Positions 35,065 through 43,799 of a DNA stretch of 64,000 bases are shown in pieces (the stretch's first letter is position 1; each line of letters starts with the position of its first letter). Both the position numbers and the translations under genes were made by a program. Origin of the DNA: Gammaproteobacteria bacterium (GTDB lineage: Bacteria; Pseudomonadota; Gammaproteobacteria; Steroidobacterales; Steroidobacteraceae); the NCBI GenBank assembly GCA_003132025.1, contig PKWJ01000018.1, forward strand, positions 353,341-417,340, in the 5' to 3' direction. Under the pieces are notes generated by a model. It was given only the letters and a program-made list of their open reading frames with translations. It ran no database searches and was not told the origin of the DNA.

Positions 35065-37080
35065 CTAACCCTGATGTATCACGCGGCGGTTGCGCCGCTC
35101 GCGGCCATCGCTCTGCACTACCGCTTTGGGCGCGGGCAGCTGCACCGCCGAGCGCAGATGGGGATAGGGCGCGGTCTTGTGCGGAATGGCCATGGCCTCG
35201 ACGAAATGAGTCTGAAAGCGCGGTTCCAATGCGGTCTCTATTTTCTCCACCTGCCGCACGATGGCTTCGATGATCGCGCGCGAGCGCGAGTCGAGCAGCG
35301 CGATGCGGGCGCCGGTGCCCGCGGCATTGCCGGCCGAGGCGACCTGCGACAGCTCGCAGTCGGGAATCATGCCGAGCACCATGGCGTACTTGACGTCGAT
35401 GTGGCTGCCGAACGCGCCGGCCAGCCGGATCCGATCCACCTGATCCACCCCCAGCCGCTCCATCAGTAATCGGATGCCGGCGTACAGCGCAGCCTTCGCC
35501 AACTGGATCGCACGCACGTCGTTTTGGGTGATCGATAGCGGGCGCTCACCCAACACCAGCTGGTAGGCAAACGTCCTGCCGTTGGCCACCAGCCGCGGGC
35601 TGCTGGCCGCCAGCGAGCCGTCGATAACGCCGTCCTGGTTGATGACACCGGCCAGGTAGAGTTCGGCGATCAGCTCGATGATGCCCGAGCCGCACACGCC
35701 GGTGACGCCGGTAACCCCAACCGCCTGAGCGAATGCCGGATCGTCCGACCACAGCTCAGAGCCGATTACCCGATAGCGCGGCTCGAGCGTGGTGCGATCG
35801 ATGCGCACCCGCTCGATTGCGCCCGGGGCGGCGCGCTGGCCGCAACTGATCTGCGCGCCCTCGAATGCCGGTCCGGTCGGGCTGGAGCAAGCCACAAGGC
35901 GCGCACGGTTGCCAAGCACGATTTCCGCGTTGGTGCCGACATCCACCAGCAACGTCAGCGGCTCGGCAAGGTCCGGCCGTTCCGCCAGGATCATGCCGGC
36001 GGCGTCGGCGCCCACATGACCGGCGATGCACGGCAGCACGTAGATGCGGGCGTTGGGATTCACGCTGATATCGAGCTCGGCCGCGGTGACGGTGACGGCG
36101 CTGTCCACCGCGAGCGCGAACGGCGCGCCGCCCAGTTCCACCGGGTCGAGGCCCAGCACCAGGTGGTGCATGATCGGGTTGCCCACCAGTGTCATCTCAA
36201 GGATCGCGTCCGGCGCGATGCCGGCCGCGCGCGCCACGTCCGCCGCCAGCTCGCTCAGCGCACCCCTCACGGCCGCGGTCATCTGCGCGGCGCCGCCCGG
36301 GTTCATCATCGCGTACGACACCCGGCTCATCAGGTCCTCGCCGAAGCGGATCTGTGGATTCATGATGCCGGCGGCCGCCACGATGTCGCCGCTGGTCAGG
36401 TCGCACAGGTGCGCGGCGATGGTGGTGGAGCCGACGTCCACGGCCAGCCCGTAGACCTTCTCGTGCAGGCCCGGCCACACCGACACGATCCGGGAGCGGT
36501 CGTGGATCGCGACCGTGACCTTCCATTTGCCGCTCCTAAGCGCCGCCTGCAGCCCCTGCAGCACTTTCAGGTCGCATACCAGCGCGCCCAGCTGCCACTC
36601 GCGCGCCAGCGCGTCGGACAGTCGCTTCAAGTCGCCCGACGGGTCATGCATGTCCGGCTCGGCGACCTCGACGTAGTGCAGCGTGATGAGCGGATAGAGT
36701 TCGATGTCATGCGCCTCGGCGGCCTTGCGCACTACCTGCCGGTGCACCTGGCTGCTGGCCGGGACGTCCACCACGACGTCACCCTGCAGGCGCGCCTGGC
36801 AGGACAGCCGGCGTCCGGCAGCGAGCAGCTTGCGATCGGCGAGCTTCTGTTCGGCTCCCGACATCGGCGACAGGTTGCCGGCCGCGGAGCGCACGTTGTG
36901 CTTGGCGAACTCGCCCTCTGCGATCAGCACCTGGCAGCGGGTGCACATGGCGCGCCCGCCACACACCGAATCAATGTCCACGCCCAGGGCGCGCGCGGCC
37001 GACAGTATCGGGGTACCGAGCTCGAAGCGGCCGCGTTTGCCCGACGGCGTGAAGACTACCAGCGCATCGGTCGCGGCCAC
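35065..37080 (-). CDS. Reductive activator of corrinoid proteins (RACE; RamA-like, DUF4445)
   Basis: Restores the Co(I) state of a corrinoid protein by ATP-dependent reduction. The 671-residue protein has an N-terminal [2Fe-2S] ferredoxin domain with Cys40, Cys46, Cys49 and Cys94 (VCGGRAMCTRC and LSCQA). The C-terminal ASKHA-type domain with DUF4445 carries GLAVDVGSTTIAAHL, LLVDVGTNAEIVLG and RLAGAFGSHID. It starts with GTG. It is the last gene of the operon starting with the corrinoid protein at 41183 and is convergent with the mttB homologue. RACE proteins are otherwise found next to methyltransferase systems. Confidence 0.88.
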   Translation of the reverse strand: MAATDALVVFTPSGKRGRFELGTPILSAARALGVDIDSVCGGRAMCTRCQVLIAEGEFAKHNVRSAAGNLSPMSGAEQKLADRKLLAAGRRLSCQARLQGDVVVDVPASSQVHRQVVRKAAEAHDIELYPLITLHYVEVAEPDMHDPSGDLKRLSDALAREWQLGALVCDLKVLQGLQAALRSGKWKVTVAIHDRSRIVSVWPGLHEKVYGLAVDVGSTTIAAHLCDLTSGDIVAAAGIMNPQIRFGEDLMSRVSYAMMNPGGAAQMTAAVRGALSELAADVARAAGIAPDAILEMTLVGNPIMHHLVLGLDPVELGGAPFALAVDSAVTVTAAELDISVNPNARIYVLPCIAGHVGADAAGMILAERPDLAEPLTLLVDVGTNAEIVLGNRARLVACSSPTGPAFEGAQISCGQRAAPGAIERVRIDRTTLEPRYRVIGSELWSDDPAFAQAVGVTGVTGVCGSGIIELIAELYLAGVINQDGVIDGSLAASSPRLVANGRTFAYQLVLGERPLSITQNDVRAIQLAKAALYAGIRLLMERLGVDQVDRIRLAGAFGSHIDVKYAMVLGMIPDCELSQVASAGNAAGTGARIALLDSRSRAIIEAIVRQVEKIETALEPRFQTHFVEAMAIPHKTAPYPHLRSAVQLPAPKAVVQSDGRERRNRRVIHQG

Positions 37081-37089
37081 GTGGACGCC

Positions 37090-38013
37090 CTAGGCGGCCG
37101 GCGTTGGGCGACGGCGGTGACCGCCCTCGCGCCGGCCGCGACCGGCCTCGCCGTCGGCGCCGGCCGGCGGCGGTTCGCGGAATTTCCTGATCCAGCGCGC
37201 GCAGTCCGGATCATGGCCCATCATGACGTCGGCACCGAGCACCGCCTCAACCACCTCCGGGTGCAGCGGATTGGTAATCGCGGAGGTCATCCCCGAGCCG
37301 ATCGCCATGGTCAGGAACGCCGCGTTGATGCCGTTACGGCGCGGCAGCCCGAAGCTGATGTTCGAGGCACCGCAGGTGGTATTGACCTTGAGTTCGGTCT
37401 TCAGGCGATGCACCAGGCGCATCACCTGCACCGCGGCGCGATTGATGGCACCGATCGGCATCACCAGCGGATCGACCACGATGTCGGATGCCGGAATGCC
37501 GTGATCGAGCGCGCGATGCACGATGCGCTTGGCAACCTCGAAGCGCACGTCGGGATCTTCGGAGATGCCGGTCTCATCGTTGGAGATCGCGACTACGGCG
37601 GCGCCATATTTTTTGATCAGCGGCAGCACACTCTCCAGCCGGTCCTCTTCGCCGGTGACCGAATTCACCAGCGCCTTGCCCTTGTAGACTGCCAGCCCCG
37701 CCTCCAGCGCCGCGACGATCGAGGAATCGATCGACAGCGGCACGTCGGTGATCGACTGCACCAGCCGGATGGCGCGGGCGAGGATCGCCGGCTCATCCGC
37801 CAGCGGGATGCCGGCGTTGACATCGAGCATGTGGGCGCCGGCTTCCACCTGGGCGCGGGCGTCCATCTCCACCCGGCTGAAGTCACCGGCCGACATTTCG
37901 GCCGCGAGTATCTTGCGTCCGGTCGGATTGATGCGTTCGCCGATGATGACGAACGGGCGATCGAAGCCGATCACCACCTCCTTGGTCGCGGAACTGAGAA
38001 CGGTGTCGGTCAT
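37090..38013 (-). CDS. Pterin-binding methyltransferase (MtgA/AcsE-like, DHPS fold)
   Basis: Transfers a methyl group between a corrinoid protein and tetrahydrofolate. The 307-residue TIM-barrel protein has the pterin-binding block FVIIGERINPTGRK, then DARAQVEAGAHMLDVNAG, PLSIDSS and NSVTGEE, all typical of the methyltetrahydrofolate methyltransferase (DHPS-like) family. The C-terminal tail (RRREGG and basic residues) is outside the usual family end. The ATG overlaps the stop of the metF gene by four bases, and AGGAA sits nearby. It is the natural second methyltransferase for the MttB-corrinoid pair. Confidence 0.87.
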   Translation of the reverse strand: MTDTVLSSATKEVVIGFDRPFVIIGERINPTGRKILAAEMSAGDFSRVEMDARAQVEAGAHMLDVNAGIPLADEPAILARAIRLVQSITDVPLSIDSSIVAALEAGLAVYKGKALVNSVTGEEDRLESVLPLIKKYGAAVVAISNDETGISEDPDVRFEVAKRIVHRALDHGIPASDIVVDPLVMPIGAINRAAVQVMRLVHRLKTELKVNTTCGASNISFGLPRRNGINAAFLTMAIGSGMTSAITNPLHPEVVEAVLGADVMMGHDPDCARWIRKFREPPPAGADGEAGRGRREGGHRRRPTPAA

Positions 38014-39026
38014 GATGCTTTCCTGTCGGCTGAATTCTGGTCGCGTCCCGGATGCCACGGCGTTCGTCCATCGAGCACGCCGGACCTGGTGATGATCTCG
38101 GCCACCGCCTCCTCCTGCCGGTACGCCATCACATGCACGCCGTGGACACCGCGCATGCTGCGGATCTCCTGGATCAGTTCGATACAGATGTTGCGCCCTT
38201 CGCGCGCCGGATCCTGCGCGCCCGCCAGACGGTCGACGATCGCATCGGGGATATGAACCCCGGGCACGTGCCGACGCATCCACTCGGCCGCCTTGGCGCT
38301 CCTGATCGGGCCCACGCCGATCAGCAGGAATACGCGGTCGAGCAGCCCCAGGTCCTCGACCCCGCGCATGAAAGCGCGCAGTCGCGGCAGGTCGTACACG
38401 TACTGCGTCTGGATGAACTGCGCCCCGGCCGCCACCTTCTTCGCCAGCCGCAGTGCGCGGTGTTCGAGCGGCGGCACCATCGGGTTCTCGCCGGCACCGA
38501 ACAATACCCGCGGCGAGAAGCTGAGCTTGCGCCCGCTCTGGAAATGATGCTCATCGCGCAGCGTGCGGCCGATTTCCAGCAGCGATATCGAATCCAGATC
38601 GAACACCGGCCTGGCCTGCGGGTGATCGCCCACCTGCACGCCATCGCCCGTCAGGCACAGCATGTTGCATACGCCCATGGCGGCGCCGCCGAGGATGTCG
38701 CCCTGAATGGCAATCCGGTTGCGGTCGCGGCAGGAGATCTGCATCACCGGGGCGTAGCCGACGCGCGTCAGCAGTGCGCATACCGCCAGGCTCGACATGT
38801 GACAGTTGGCTCCGGAGCCATCGGTGGCGTTGATCGCGTCGACGTAGCCATCGAGCATGCGCACGCGCTGGTACACCTCCTGCGGGTCGGCGGAATCCGG
38901 CGGTGCCAGTTCGGTCGTCACGGCAAAGGCGCCGGCGCGCAGCACGCGCTCGAAGCGGCCCGGGGATACGTGACCGGGCAGGATCGGTAATGGATAGCCT
39001 GGCACCGGCTCATCCTCGAACCTCAT
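38010..39026 (-). CDS. metF: Methylenetetrahydrofolate reductase (MetF-like)
   Basis: Flavin enzyme interconverting methyl- and methylene-THF; 338 residues. Visible blocks include AVTTELAPPDSADPQEVY, the central MSSLAVCALLTRVGYAPVMQ and AAGAQFIQTQYVYDLPRLRA. The start at MRFEDEPVPGY is used, because its ATG overlaps the stop of the metV-like gene as ATGA. Running towards methylene-THF in a demethylation pathway is inference from the genes around it. The C-terminal Cys-rich part of some MetF proteins is encoded separately as metV in this operon. Confidence 0.88.
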   Translation of the reverse strand: MRFEDEPVPGYPLPILPGHVSPGRFERVLRAGAFAVTTELAPPDSADPQEVYQRVRMLDGYVDAINATDGSGANCHMSSLAVCALLTRVGYAPVMQISCRDRNRIAIQGDILGGAAMGVCNMLCLTGDGVQVGDHPQARPVFDLDSISLLEIGRTLRDEHHFQSGRKLSFSPRVLFGAGENPMVPPLEHRALRLAKKVAAGAQFIQTQYVYDLPRLRAFMRGVEDLGLLDRVFLLIGVGPIRSAKAAEWMRRHVPGVHIPDAIVDRLAGAQDPAREGRNICIELIQEIRSMRGVHGVHVMAYRQEEAVAEIITRSGVLDGRTPWHPGRDQNSADRKAS

Positions 39027-39493
39027 GGCGCAGGCCGCGCTGTCGATCCGGTGCGCTCGCGCACCAACCGCAGCCATGAGGAATGGCCCTCGAGGCGCCG
39101 GTCGACCGGAGCCTGGATCTCGCGGATGCGCTCGATACCGCCCGGAATGCGCTCGGCGCCGGCGAATGCCAGCAGCCACACGCAGCGCATCTGGGAATTG
39201 ACCTCGCAGTAGCCGTCGGCGCGCACGCCGCCACAGGGGCCGTTGCGCAGACTCTTCGGGCAGTTCATCGGGCATGACATGCCGGTGGAGCTCAGCACGC
39301 ACTGCCCGCACATCTTGCAGTCGAACAGCAGGCCCTTGACACCGCGCTCGACGACGACGAACGGGCGTTCCAGGCGCTGATAGCCGATCGCACTGAATAA
39401 CGGGGCGAGGCGCATTAGCAAGCGTTCGAACATGCCATAGAACCGATCTATGCCGCGTGCATGGCGCACCGACCACAGACGTGCGCGGTACAT
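39023..39493 (-). CDS. metV: MetV-like zinc/iron-sulfur subunit of MetF (MTHFR_C, PF12225)
   Basis: A 156-residue protein with the Cys-rich block CKMCGQCVLSSTGMSCPMNC followed by NGPCGGVRADGYCEV. This is the PF12225 signature, known as MetV, which pairs with MetF in acetogens. It lies directly before metF and overlaps it, supporting a MetFV complex. The N-terminal ~50 residues have no recognisable motif. Its ATG overlaps the stop of the upstream PF13769 gene by one base (TGATG). Which electron donor or acceptor it uses is not visible here. Confidence 0.85.
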   Translation of the reverse strand: MYRARLWSVRHARGIDRFYGMFERLLMRLAPLFSAIGYQRLERPFVVVERGVKGLLFDCKMCGQCVLSSTGMSCPMNCPKSLRNGPCGGVRADGYCEVNSQMRCVWLLAFAGAERIPGGIERIREIQAPVDRRLEGHSSWLRLVRERTGSTARPAP

Positions 39494-39837
39494 CAGCGCG
39501 CTCCGGAGCTATCGGCCGCAGCGCCCTCGCCCGTCAGGCGATCGTCGACGCCCTTGGCGCGGATCATGCGTTCCAGATCCGCATCGCTGTAGCGGGCTTC
39601 TAGCACCGCGGCCGCGGCATCGGCCACCGCCTTGAGGTCATCGCCGCACAGGCGCGGCGGGCTGCGCTTCCAGTCGGCAAGGTAGGCGTCGGAGCTGCCC
39701 TTGCCGGCCCGCATCGCCGCGCGGTCGACCGCCTCCTGAAAGCGTTGCGACAGCTGCACCTTCGCCGTCTCGCGCCCACGCTTGACGATCACCTGGGCCG
39801 GAATGTCGCGCCACGAAATGATGATCAGCTGCGCCAC
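39493..39837 (-). CDS. Small PF13769-family protein (named virulence factor), function unknown
   Basis: A 114-residue protein starting MAQLIIISWRDIPAQVIVKR and resembling the PF13769 family. The family name, virulence factor, has no clear basis in function. In other bacteria it appears beside corrinoid methyl-transfer genes, and here it lies in the operon between DUF1638 and metV. It has a basic N-terminal half and no membrane segment. No catalytic motif is obvious; it may be an accessory of the pathway. Confidence 0.72.
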   Translation of the reverse strand: MAQLIIISWRDIPAQVIVKRGRETAKVQLSQRFQEAVDRAAMRAGKGSSDAYLADWKRSPPRLCGDDLKAVADAAAAVLEARYSDADLERMIRAKGVDDRLTGEGAAADSSGAR

Positions 39838-39849
39838 GCGGCTATGCTC

Positions 39850-40470
39850 TCAAGGCCCCGGGTGCGCGCCCGGCCCGCGCACCACGCGCGCCAGGCTGCG
39901 CGCCAGATCGCCGTAGCCGGTGGCGCGCTGCTCGTAGGCGAGCCCGAGCCGCGCGGCGATGGCGCGCGCTTGGCGCTCCAGCTGCGCATCCGCGACCTGC
40001 GCCAGATAGACCACGCGGCGGTAATGGCGGAAATATTCACCGGCGAGCTGTGGATGCCGGTCGATCCCGAGGCCGCCGATCACCAGCCGCTCGAAATGCC
40101 GCACCAGGAAATCGGTCAGATAGAAGGTGCCGGGCTCGGCATCCGCCAACGCCGCAAACCCGGCCGAGGTGGCGAACAATTCATAACAATGCGCACCCGG
40201 CAGCCGCTCGACACCCTCCTCGGCCAGCATCCGGTCGAGCGCCCCGCCGGTGCCGCAGTCGGCGTAGGCCACGAAGATACGCGTATAGCGCTCTCGCGCC
40301 TCGCGAATCGCCGCGCATACCGCCGCGGGAATCTTTTCCGGCCGGTTGTGCAGCTCCGGCGGCAGGCAGGTCACATCGAGCGCCGACCAGCCGCTGGCGC
40401 GCTTTACTGCCGTGATCTCGCGCGCCAGCGCCCCGCACGCGATCACCAGTACCCGGTCCGAAGACTGCAT
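39850..40470 (-). CDS. DUF1638 (PF07796) protein, function unknown
   Basis: A 206-residue soluble protein with the DUF1638 features VLVIACGALAREI, LPPELHNRPEKIPAAV and FVAYADCGTGGALDRML. Cys and His residues in these blocks (CG, HNRPEKIP, DCGTGG) may bind a metal or ligand. Members are found in genomes with methylamine or methanol corrinoid systems, and here it sits directly after the corrinoid protein gene. Its role may be in handling or delivering the corrinoid; this is inference. The stop is 12 bases before the PF13769 gene start. Confidence 0.78.
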   Translation of the reverse strand: MQSSDRVLVIACGALAREITAVKRASGWSALDVTCLPPELHNRPEKIPAAVCAAIREARERYTRIFVAYADCGTGGALDRMLAEEGVERLPGAHCYELFATSAGFAALADAEPGTFYLTDFLVRHFERLVIGGLGIDRHPQLAGEYFRHYRRVVYLAQVADAQLERQARAIAARLGLAYEQRATGYGDLARSLARVVRGPGAHPGP

Positions 40471-40484
40471 GGCAGTGCAACGCT

Positions 40485-41183
40485 TCAGCGCGCGGCCCGG
40501 CGCGCAGCCACCATCGATTTCGCGGTTTCCACCGCGATCGCGGCATCGCGGCAGTAGGCGTCGGCGCCGATGGCTTTGCCGAATTCCTCATTCAGCGGCG
40601 CGCCCCCGACCAGCACGATGTACTTGTCGCGGATGCCCTTTTCCTTGAGCGTATCGATGACCACTTTCATGTAAGGCATGGTGGTGGTCAGTAGCGCCGA
40701 CAGTCCCAGGATGTCGGGCTGGTGCTGCTCGATCGCAGCCAGGTACTTTTCCACCGGATTGTTGATGCCCAGATCGATGACTTCGAAGCCGGCGCCCTCG
40801 AGCATCATCGATACCAGGTTCTTGCCGATGTCGTGGATGTCGCCCTTGACGGTGCCGATGACGATCTTGCCGATCGGCTCGACTCCGGTCTCCGCCAGCA
40901 GCGGCCGCAGGATCTCCATGCCGCCTTTCATCGAGTTCGCCGCCAGCAGCACCTCGGGCACGAACAGGATGCCATCGCGGAAATCGATACCGACGATGCG
41001 CATGCCTTCGACCAGCGCCTCGTTCAGGACTTTCTCGGGCGACCAGCCGCGCCCAAGAAAGATCCGGGTCGCCTGCTCGACCTCCTCTTTGAGGCCGTTG
41101 TAGAGATCGTCGTGAACCTGTTCGGTCAGTTCCTGATCGTCCAGGCTGTCGAGATCGAATTCCTCATTCTGGCCATCGGCCAT
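40485..41183 (-). CDS. Corrinoid (B12-binding) methyl-carrier protein, MttC/MtgC-like
   Basis: A 232-residue methyl carrier that receives methyl groups from an MttB-type enzyme. It has an N-terminal helical cap domain (residues 1-100) and a Rossmann B12-binding domain with GTVKGDIHDIGKNL. Asp115, His117 and Gly120 make up DxHxxG, with His117 the likely lower ligand of cobalt. ILGLSALLTTTMPYM and VLVGGAPLNEEF complete the fold. The start MADGQNEEFD is preceded by GGGGAG. It is the first gene of the operon, and the mttB homologue of this locus sits apart, on the plus strand beyond RACE. Confidence 0.9.
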   Translation of the reverse strand: MADGQNEEFDLDSLDDQELTEQVHDDLYNGLKEEVEQATRIFLGRGWSPEKVLNEALVEGMRIVGIDFRDGILFVPEVLLAANSMKGGMEILRPLLAETGVEPIGKIVIGTVKGDIHDIGKNLVSMMLEGAGFEVIDLGINNPVEKYLAAIEQHQPDILGLSALLTTTMPYMKVVIDTLKEKGIRDKYIVLVGGAPLNEEFGKAIGADAYCRDAAIAVETAKSMVAARRAAR

Positions 41184-41372
41184 CGATGTTCTCCCCACTT
41201 AGGACGCACGGAGCCTTATTGTCATCGTACAGTCTGCAGCCGCGCCGCCATGCCGGTATAGCGACCGACGCATGCCTTGGCGCGACATCGCTTCCCGCGG
41301 CGCGCCATGCAGCCACTGGCGTACGCCGCCTGGTACGTTGTAAACCTTTGATTCATAAAGGGTAAGCATGTT

Positions 41373-42341
41373 ATGAAAATCGGCTTCATCGGTCTGGGCA
41401 ACGTCGGGGGCAAGCTTGCCGGCACGCTGCTGCGCAACGGCCATACGCTCATGGTGCGGGATCTCAACCCGCAGCTGCTGCAGTCGTTCGAGCAGCGCGG
41501 CGCCAGCCGGGCAGCATCGCCGCACGAGATGGCAGCAGCGGTGGATCTGATCATCACCTGCCTGCCCTCGCCGGCCGCGTCGGCGCAAGTGGTGGAAGGC
41601 GCGGACGGCTTTCTGCCCGCGCTGCGCGCCGGGCAGATCTGGCTCGAGATGAGCACCACGGATCACGCCGAGGTGCTGCGGCTGGGCGCACTGGTCGAAG
41701 CGCGCGGCGCCCTGGTGATGGACTGTCCGGTGTCGGGCGGTTGTCACCGCGCTGCCAGCGGCAACATCGCTATCTTTGCCGGCGGCCGGCGTGAGACTTT
41801 CGAGCGTGTGCTGCCGGTACTGGCCACGATGGGACGCCACATCCTGCACACCGGGGCGCTTGGCACGGCATCGCAGCTCAAGGTGGTGACCAACTATCTG
41901 TGCACGGTCCACCTGGCCGCCCTGGCCGAGGCGCTGACCACGTGCAAGGTGGCCGGCCTGGATCTGAATACCGCCTACGAGGCGATTCGCATCTCCTCCG
42001 GCAACTCGTTCGTCCACGAAACCGAATCCCAGGTGATCCTGAACGGCAGCCGCGATATCAACTTCACCATGGATCTGGTGATCAAGGACGTGGGTCTGTT
42101 CGACCAGCTGGCGCGCGACCTGAAGGTGCCACTGGAGATCTCGCCGCTGGTGCTCGGCATATTCAGGGATGGACAGCGGCGCTACGGGCCGCGCGAGTTT
42201 TCGCCCAACATCATCCGGCGTCTCGAGGATGCCTGCCAGGTGCAGGTCCTCGGTCAAGGCTTCCCGGCGCAGATTACCGATGACGAGCCTGAACAGCCTG
42301 GTTACGAAGTGCTGACCCGGCGCGCCGTGCCGAAGTCTTAG
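41373..42341 (+). CDS. 3-hydroxyisobutyrate dehydrogenase-like NAD(P) reductase
   Basis: Beta-hydroxyacid dehydrogenase family, 322 residues. N-terminal Rossmann motif is GFIGLGNVGGKLAG. The family substrate loop is CPVSGGCHRAASGN and the active-site Lys is in QLKVVTNYL. The true substrate may be a hydroxy acid or a tartronate semialdehyde-type compound. The gene runs divergently from the corrinoid operon and is convergent with the enolase-superfamily gene. A dyad ACCTTTGATTCATAAAGGGT lies just upstream and overlaps the ribosome-binding site. Confidence 0.85.
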   Translation: MKIGFIGLGNVGGKLAGTLLRNGHTLMVRDLNPQLLQSFEQRGASRAASPHEMAAAVDLIITCLPSPAASAQVVEGADGFLPALRAGQIWLEMSTTDHAEVLRLGALVEARGALVMDCPVSGGCHRAASGNIAIFAGGRRETFERVLPVLATMGRHILHTGALGTASQLKVVTNYLCTVHLAALAEALTTCKVAGLDLNTAYEAIRISSGNSFVHETESQVILNGSRDINFTMDLVIKDVGLFDQLARDLKVPLEISPLVLGIFRDGQRRYGPREFSPNIIRRLEDACQVQVLGQGFPAQITDDEPEQPGYEVLTRRAVPKS

Positions 42342-42362
42342 GAGCATCGCGCTCACCGCCGT

Positions 42363-43550
42363 TCAGGTGATCGGACCGGGGTGCATTTCCAGGTGCAGCT
42401 GCTCGCCCTGGTAGGGATGCCTGAGCGCGAATTCCTCATTGAGCTCCACACCAAGCCCGGGCGCGGTCGGCGGGATTACGTAGCCGTCCTGCCACTGGAT
42501 CGGCTTCATCAGGATGTCGCTGTGAAAACCCTGCCAGCGTTCGATGCTCTCCAGGATCAGGAAATTCGGGCTGCAGGTGGCCAGCTGGATATTGGCGGCG
42601 CCGACCACCGGACCGCAATACAGGTGCGGGGCGATCTGCACGTGCTGCGTCTCGGCCATGCCGGCGATCTTTTTGGCCTCGAGCAGGCCACCGACGCGCC
42701 CCAGGTTCATCTGAAAAATCGCGGCAGCGCCGGCGTGCAGCAGGCGCGCAAAATCGTACTTGGTGGTGAGCCGCTCGCCGGTCGCGATCGGTATTGTGGT
42801 CGCACGCGCCACCCGCGCCATCTCTTCCGGACTGTCGGGCGGCACCGGTTCCTCCAGCCACAGCGGATCGTAGGGTTCCAGGCGTCGCGCCAGGCGGATG
42901 GCCCCGGCCGCGGTCATCTGCCCGTGGGTGCCGAACAGCAGGTCGGCCTTCGATCCGACCGCTTCGCGCAGCACACGCGCAAACTGCTCGGAACGATCCA
43001 GCGCCGGTAGCGACAGCTGTCGGCCGTCAAAGGCGCTGTACGGGCCTACCGGATCGAACTTGAGCGCCGTGAAGCCCTGGCGCAGGTAATCGAGCGCGCG
43101 CTCGGCCGACAGCGTCGCGTCGTGATAGATATCGCTGCCCTGGTCCGGTCGGGGATAGATGTAGGTGTAGGAGCGCAGGCGCTCGTGCACCTGACCGCCC
43201 AGCAGTTTGTAGACCGGCTGGCCGGCCGCCTTGCCGATGATGTCCCAACAGGCCATTTCGAGTGCGCTGAGCACACCCATCATGCACAGGTCCGGATGCT
43301 GCGTGAAGCCACTGGAATACACGCGCCGCCACAGCGCTTCGATGTCATGCGGGTCCTTTCCCGCAAGGTAGCGGCCGAACACATCCTCCAGCATCCTGGC
43401 CACCAGCTGTGGATGAAATGGCACGCCATAGGACTCGCCGATCCCGGCGACATTGTCGTTGGTGGTCAGTTTGACGAACACGAACCAGCGGCCGCCGAAA
43501 TGCGGCGGCGGATTGCCGACCACGAAGGTCCTGATGTCCTTGAGCTGCAT
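42363..43550 (-). CDS. Enolase-superfamily enzyme (mandelate racemase/muconate lactonizing type)
   Basis: A 395-residue enolase-superfamily protein with a capping domain and a barrel. The KxD catalytic motif ALKFDP is visible, and the metal ligands are in LEEPVPP and ATGERL. The first metal ligand position is unusual, LFGTHGQMT without an Asp. His of APHLYCGP may be the other base. Likely a sugar-acid dehydratase or epimerase. Start at MQLKDIRTF is chosen; an upstream ATG (MPFYVYALACMQ) is possible. A sugar-acid catabolic role fits its neighbours (a dehydrogenase and an MFS carrier), but is not proven. Confidence 0.8.
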   Translation of the reverse strand: MQLKDIRTFVVGNPPPHFGGRWFVFVKLTTNDNVAGIGESYGVPFHPQLVARMLEDVFGRYLAGKDPHDIEALWRRVYSSGFTQHPDLCMMGVLSALEMACWDIIGKAAGQPVYKLLGGQVHERLRSYTYIYPRPDQGSDIYHDATLSAERALDYLRQGFTALKFDPVGPYSAFDGRQLSLPALDRSEQFARVLREAVGSKADLLFGTHGQMTAAGAIRLARRLEPYDPLWLEEPVPPDSPEEMARVARATTIPIATGERLTTKYDFARLLHAGAAAIFQMNLGRVGGLLEAKKIAGMAETQHVQIAPHLYCGPVVGAANIQLATCSPNFLILESIERWQGFHSDILMKPIQWQDGYVIPPTAPGLGVELNEEFALRHPYQGEQLHLEMHPGPIT

Positions 43551-43799
43551 GCAGGCCAAAGCATAGACGTAAAACGGCATGCGCAGGCGGCTGCCCGCAT
43601 ACGGAAAAGGCCCAGCGCTCAGCAAACAAAGGCATCTGCGCGCGTCATGGGCCTGCGGGTCCGGGGCAAAATCCAGTACCATGGTTCAGGCGCCGTGCGC
43701 CTTTAAGACCCGATCCCATAATCAGCAAGGGGGGCCAGCAAAATTTCAGTCCCTGCCGCCCTGGAACCGGTCTCAGTCGATGCCAGCCAGGCGTCGTTC

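Noticed and set aside
36016-38256. Plus-strand 746-codon frame opposite RACE and the pterin methyltransferase
   Set aside because: Antisense shadow: Arg/His-rich, no motifs, and fully covered by two well-supported minus-strand genes.
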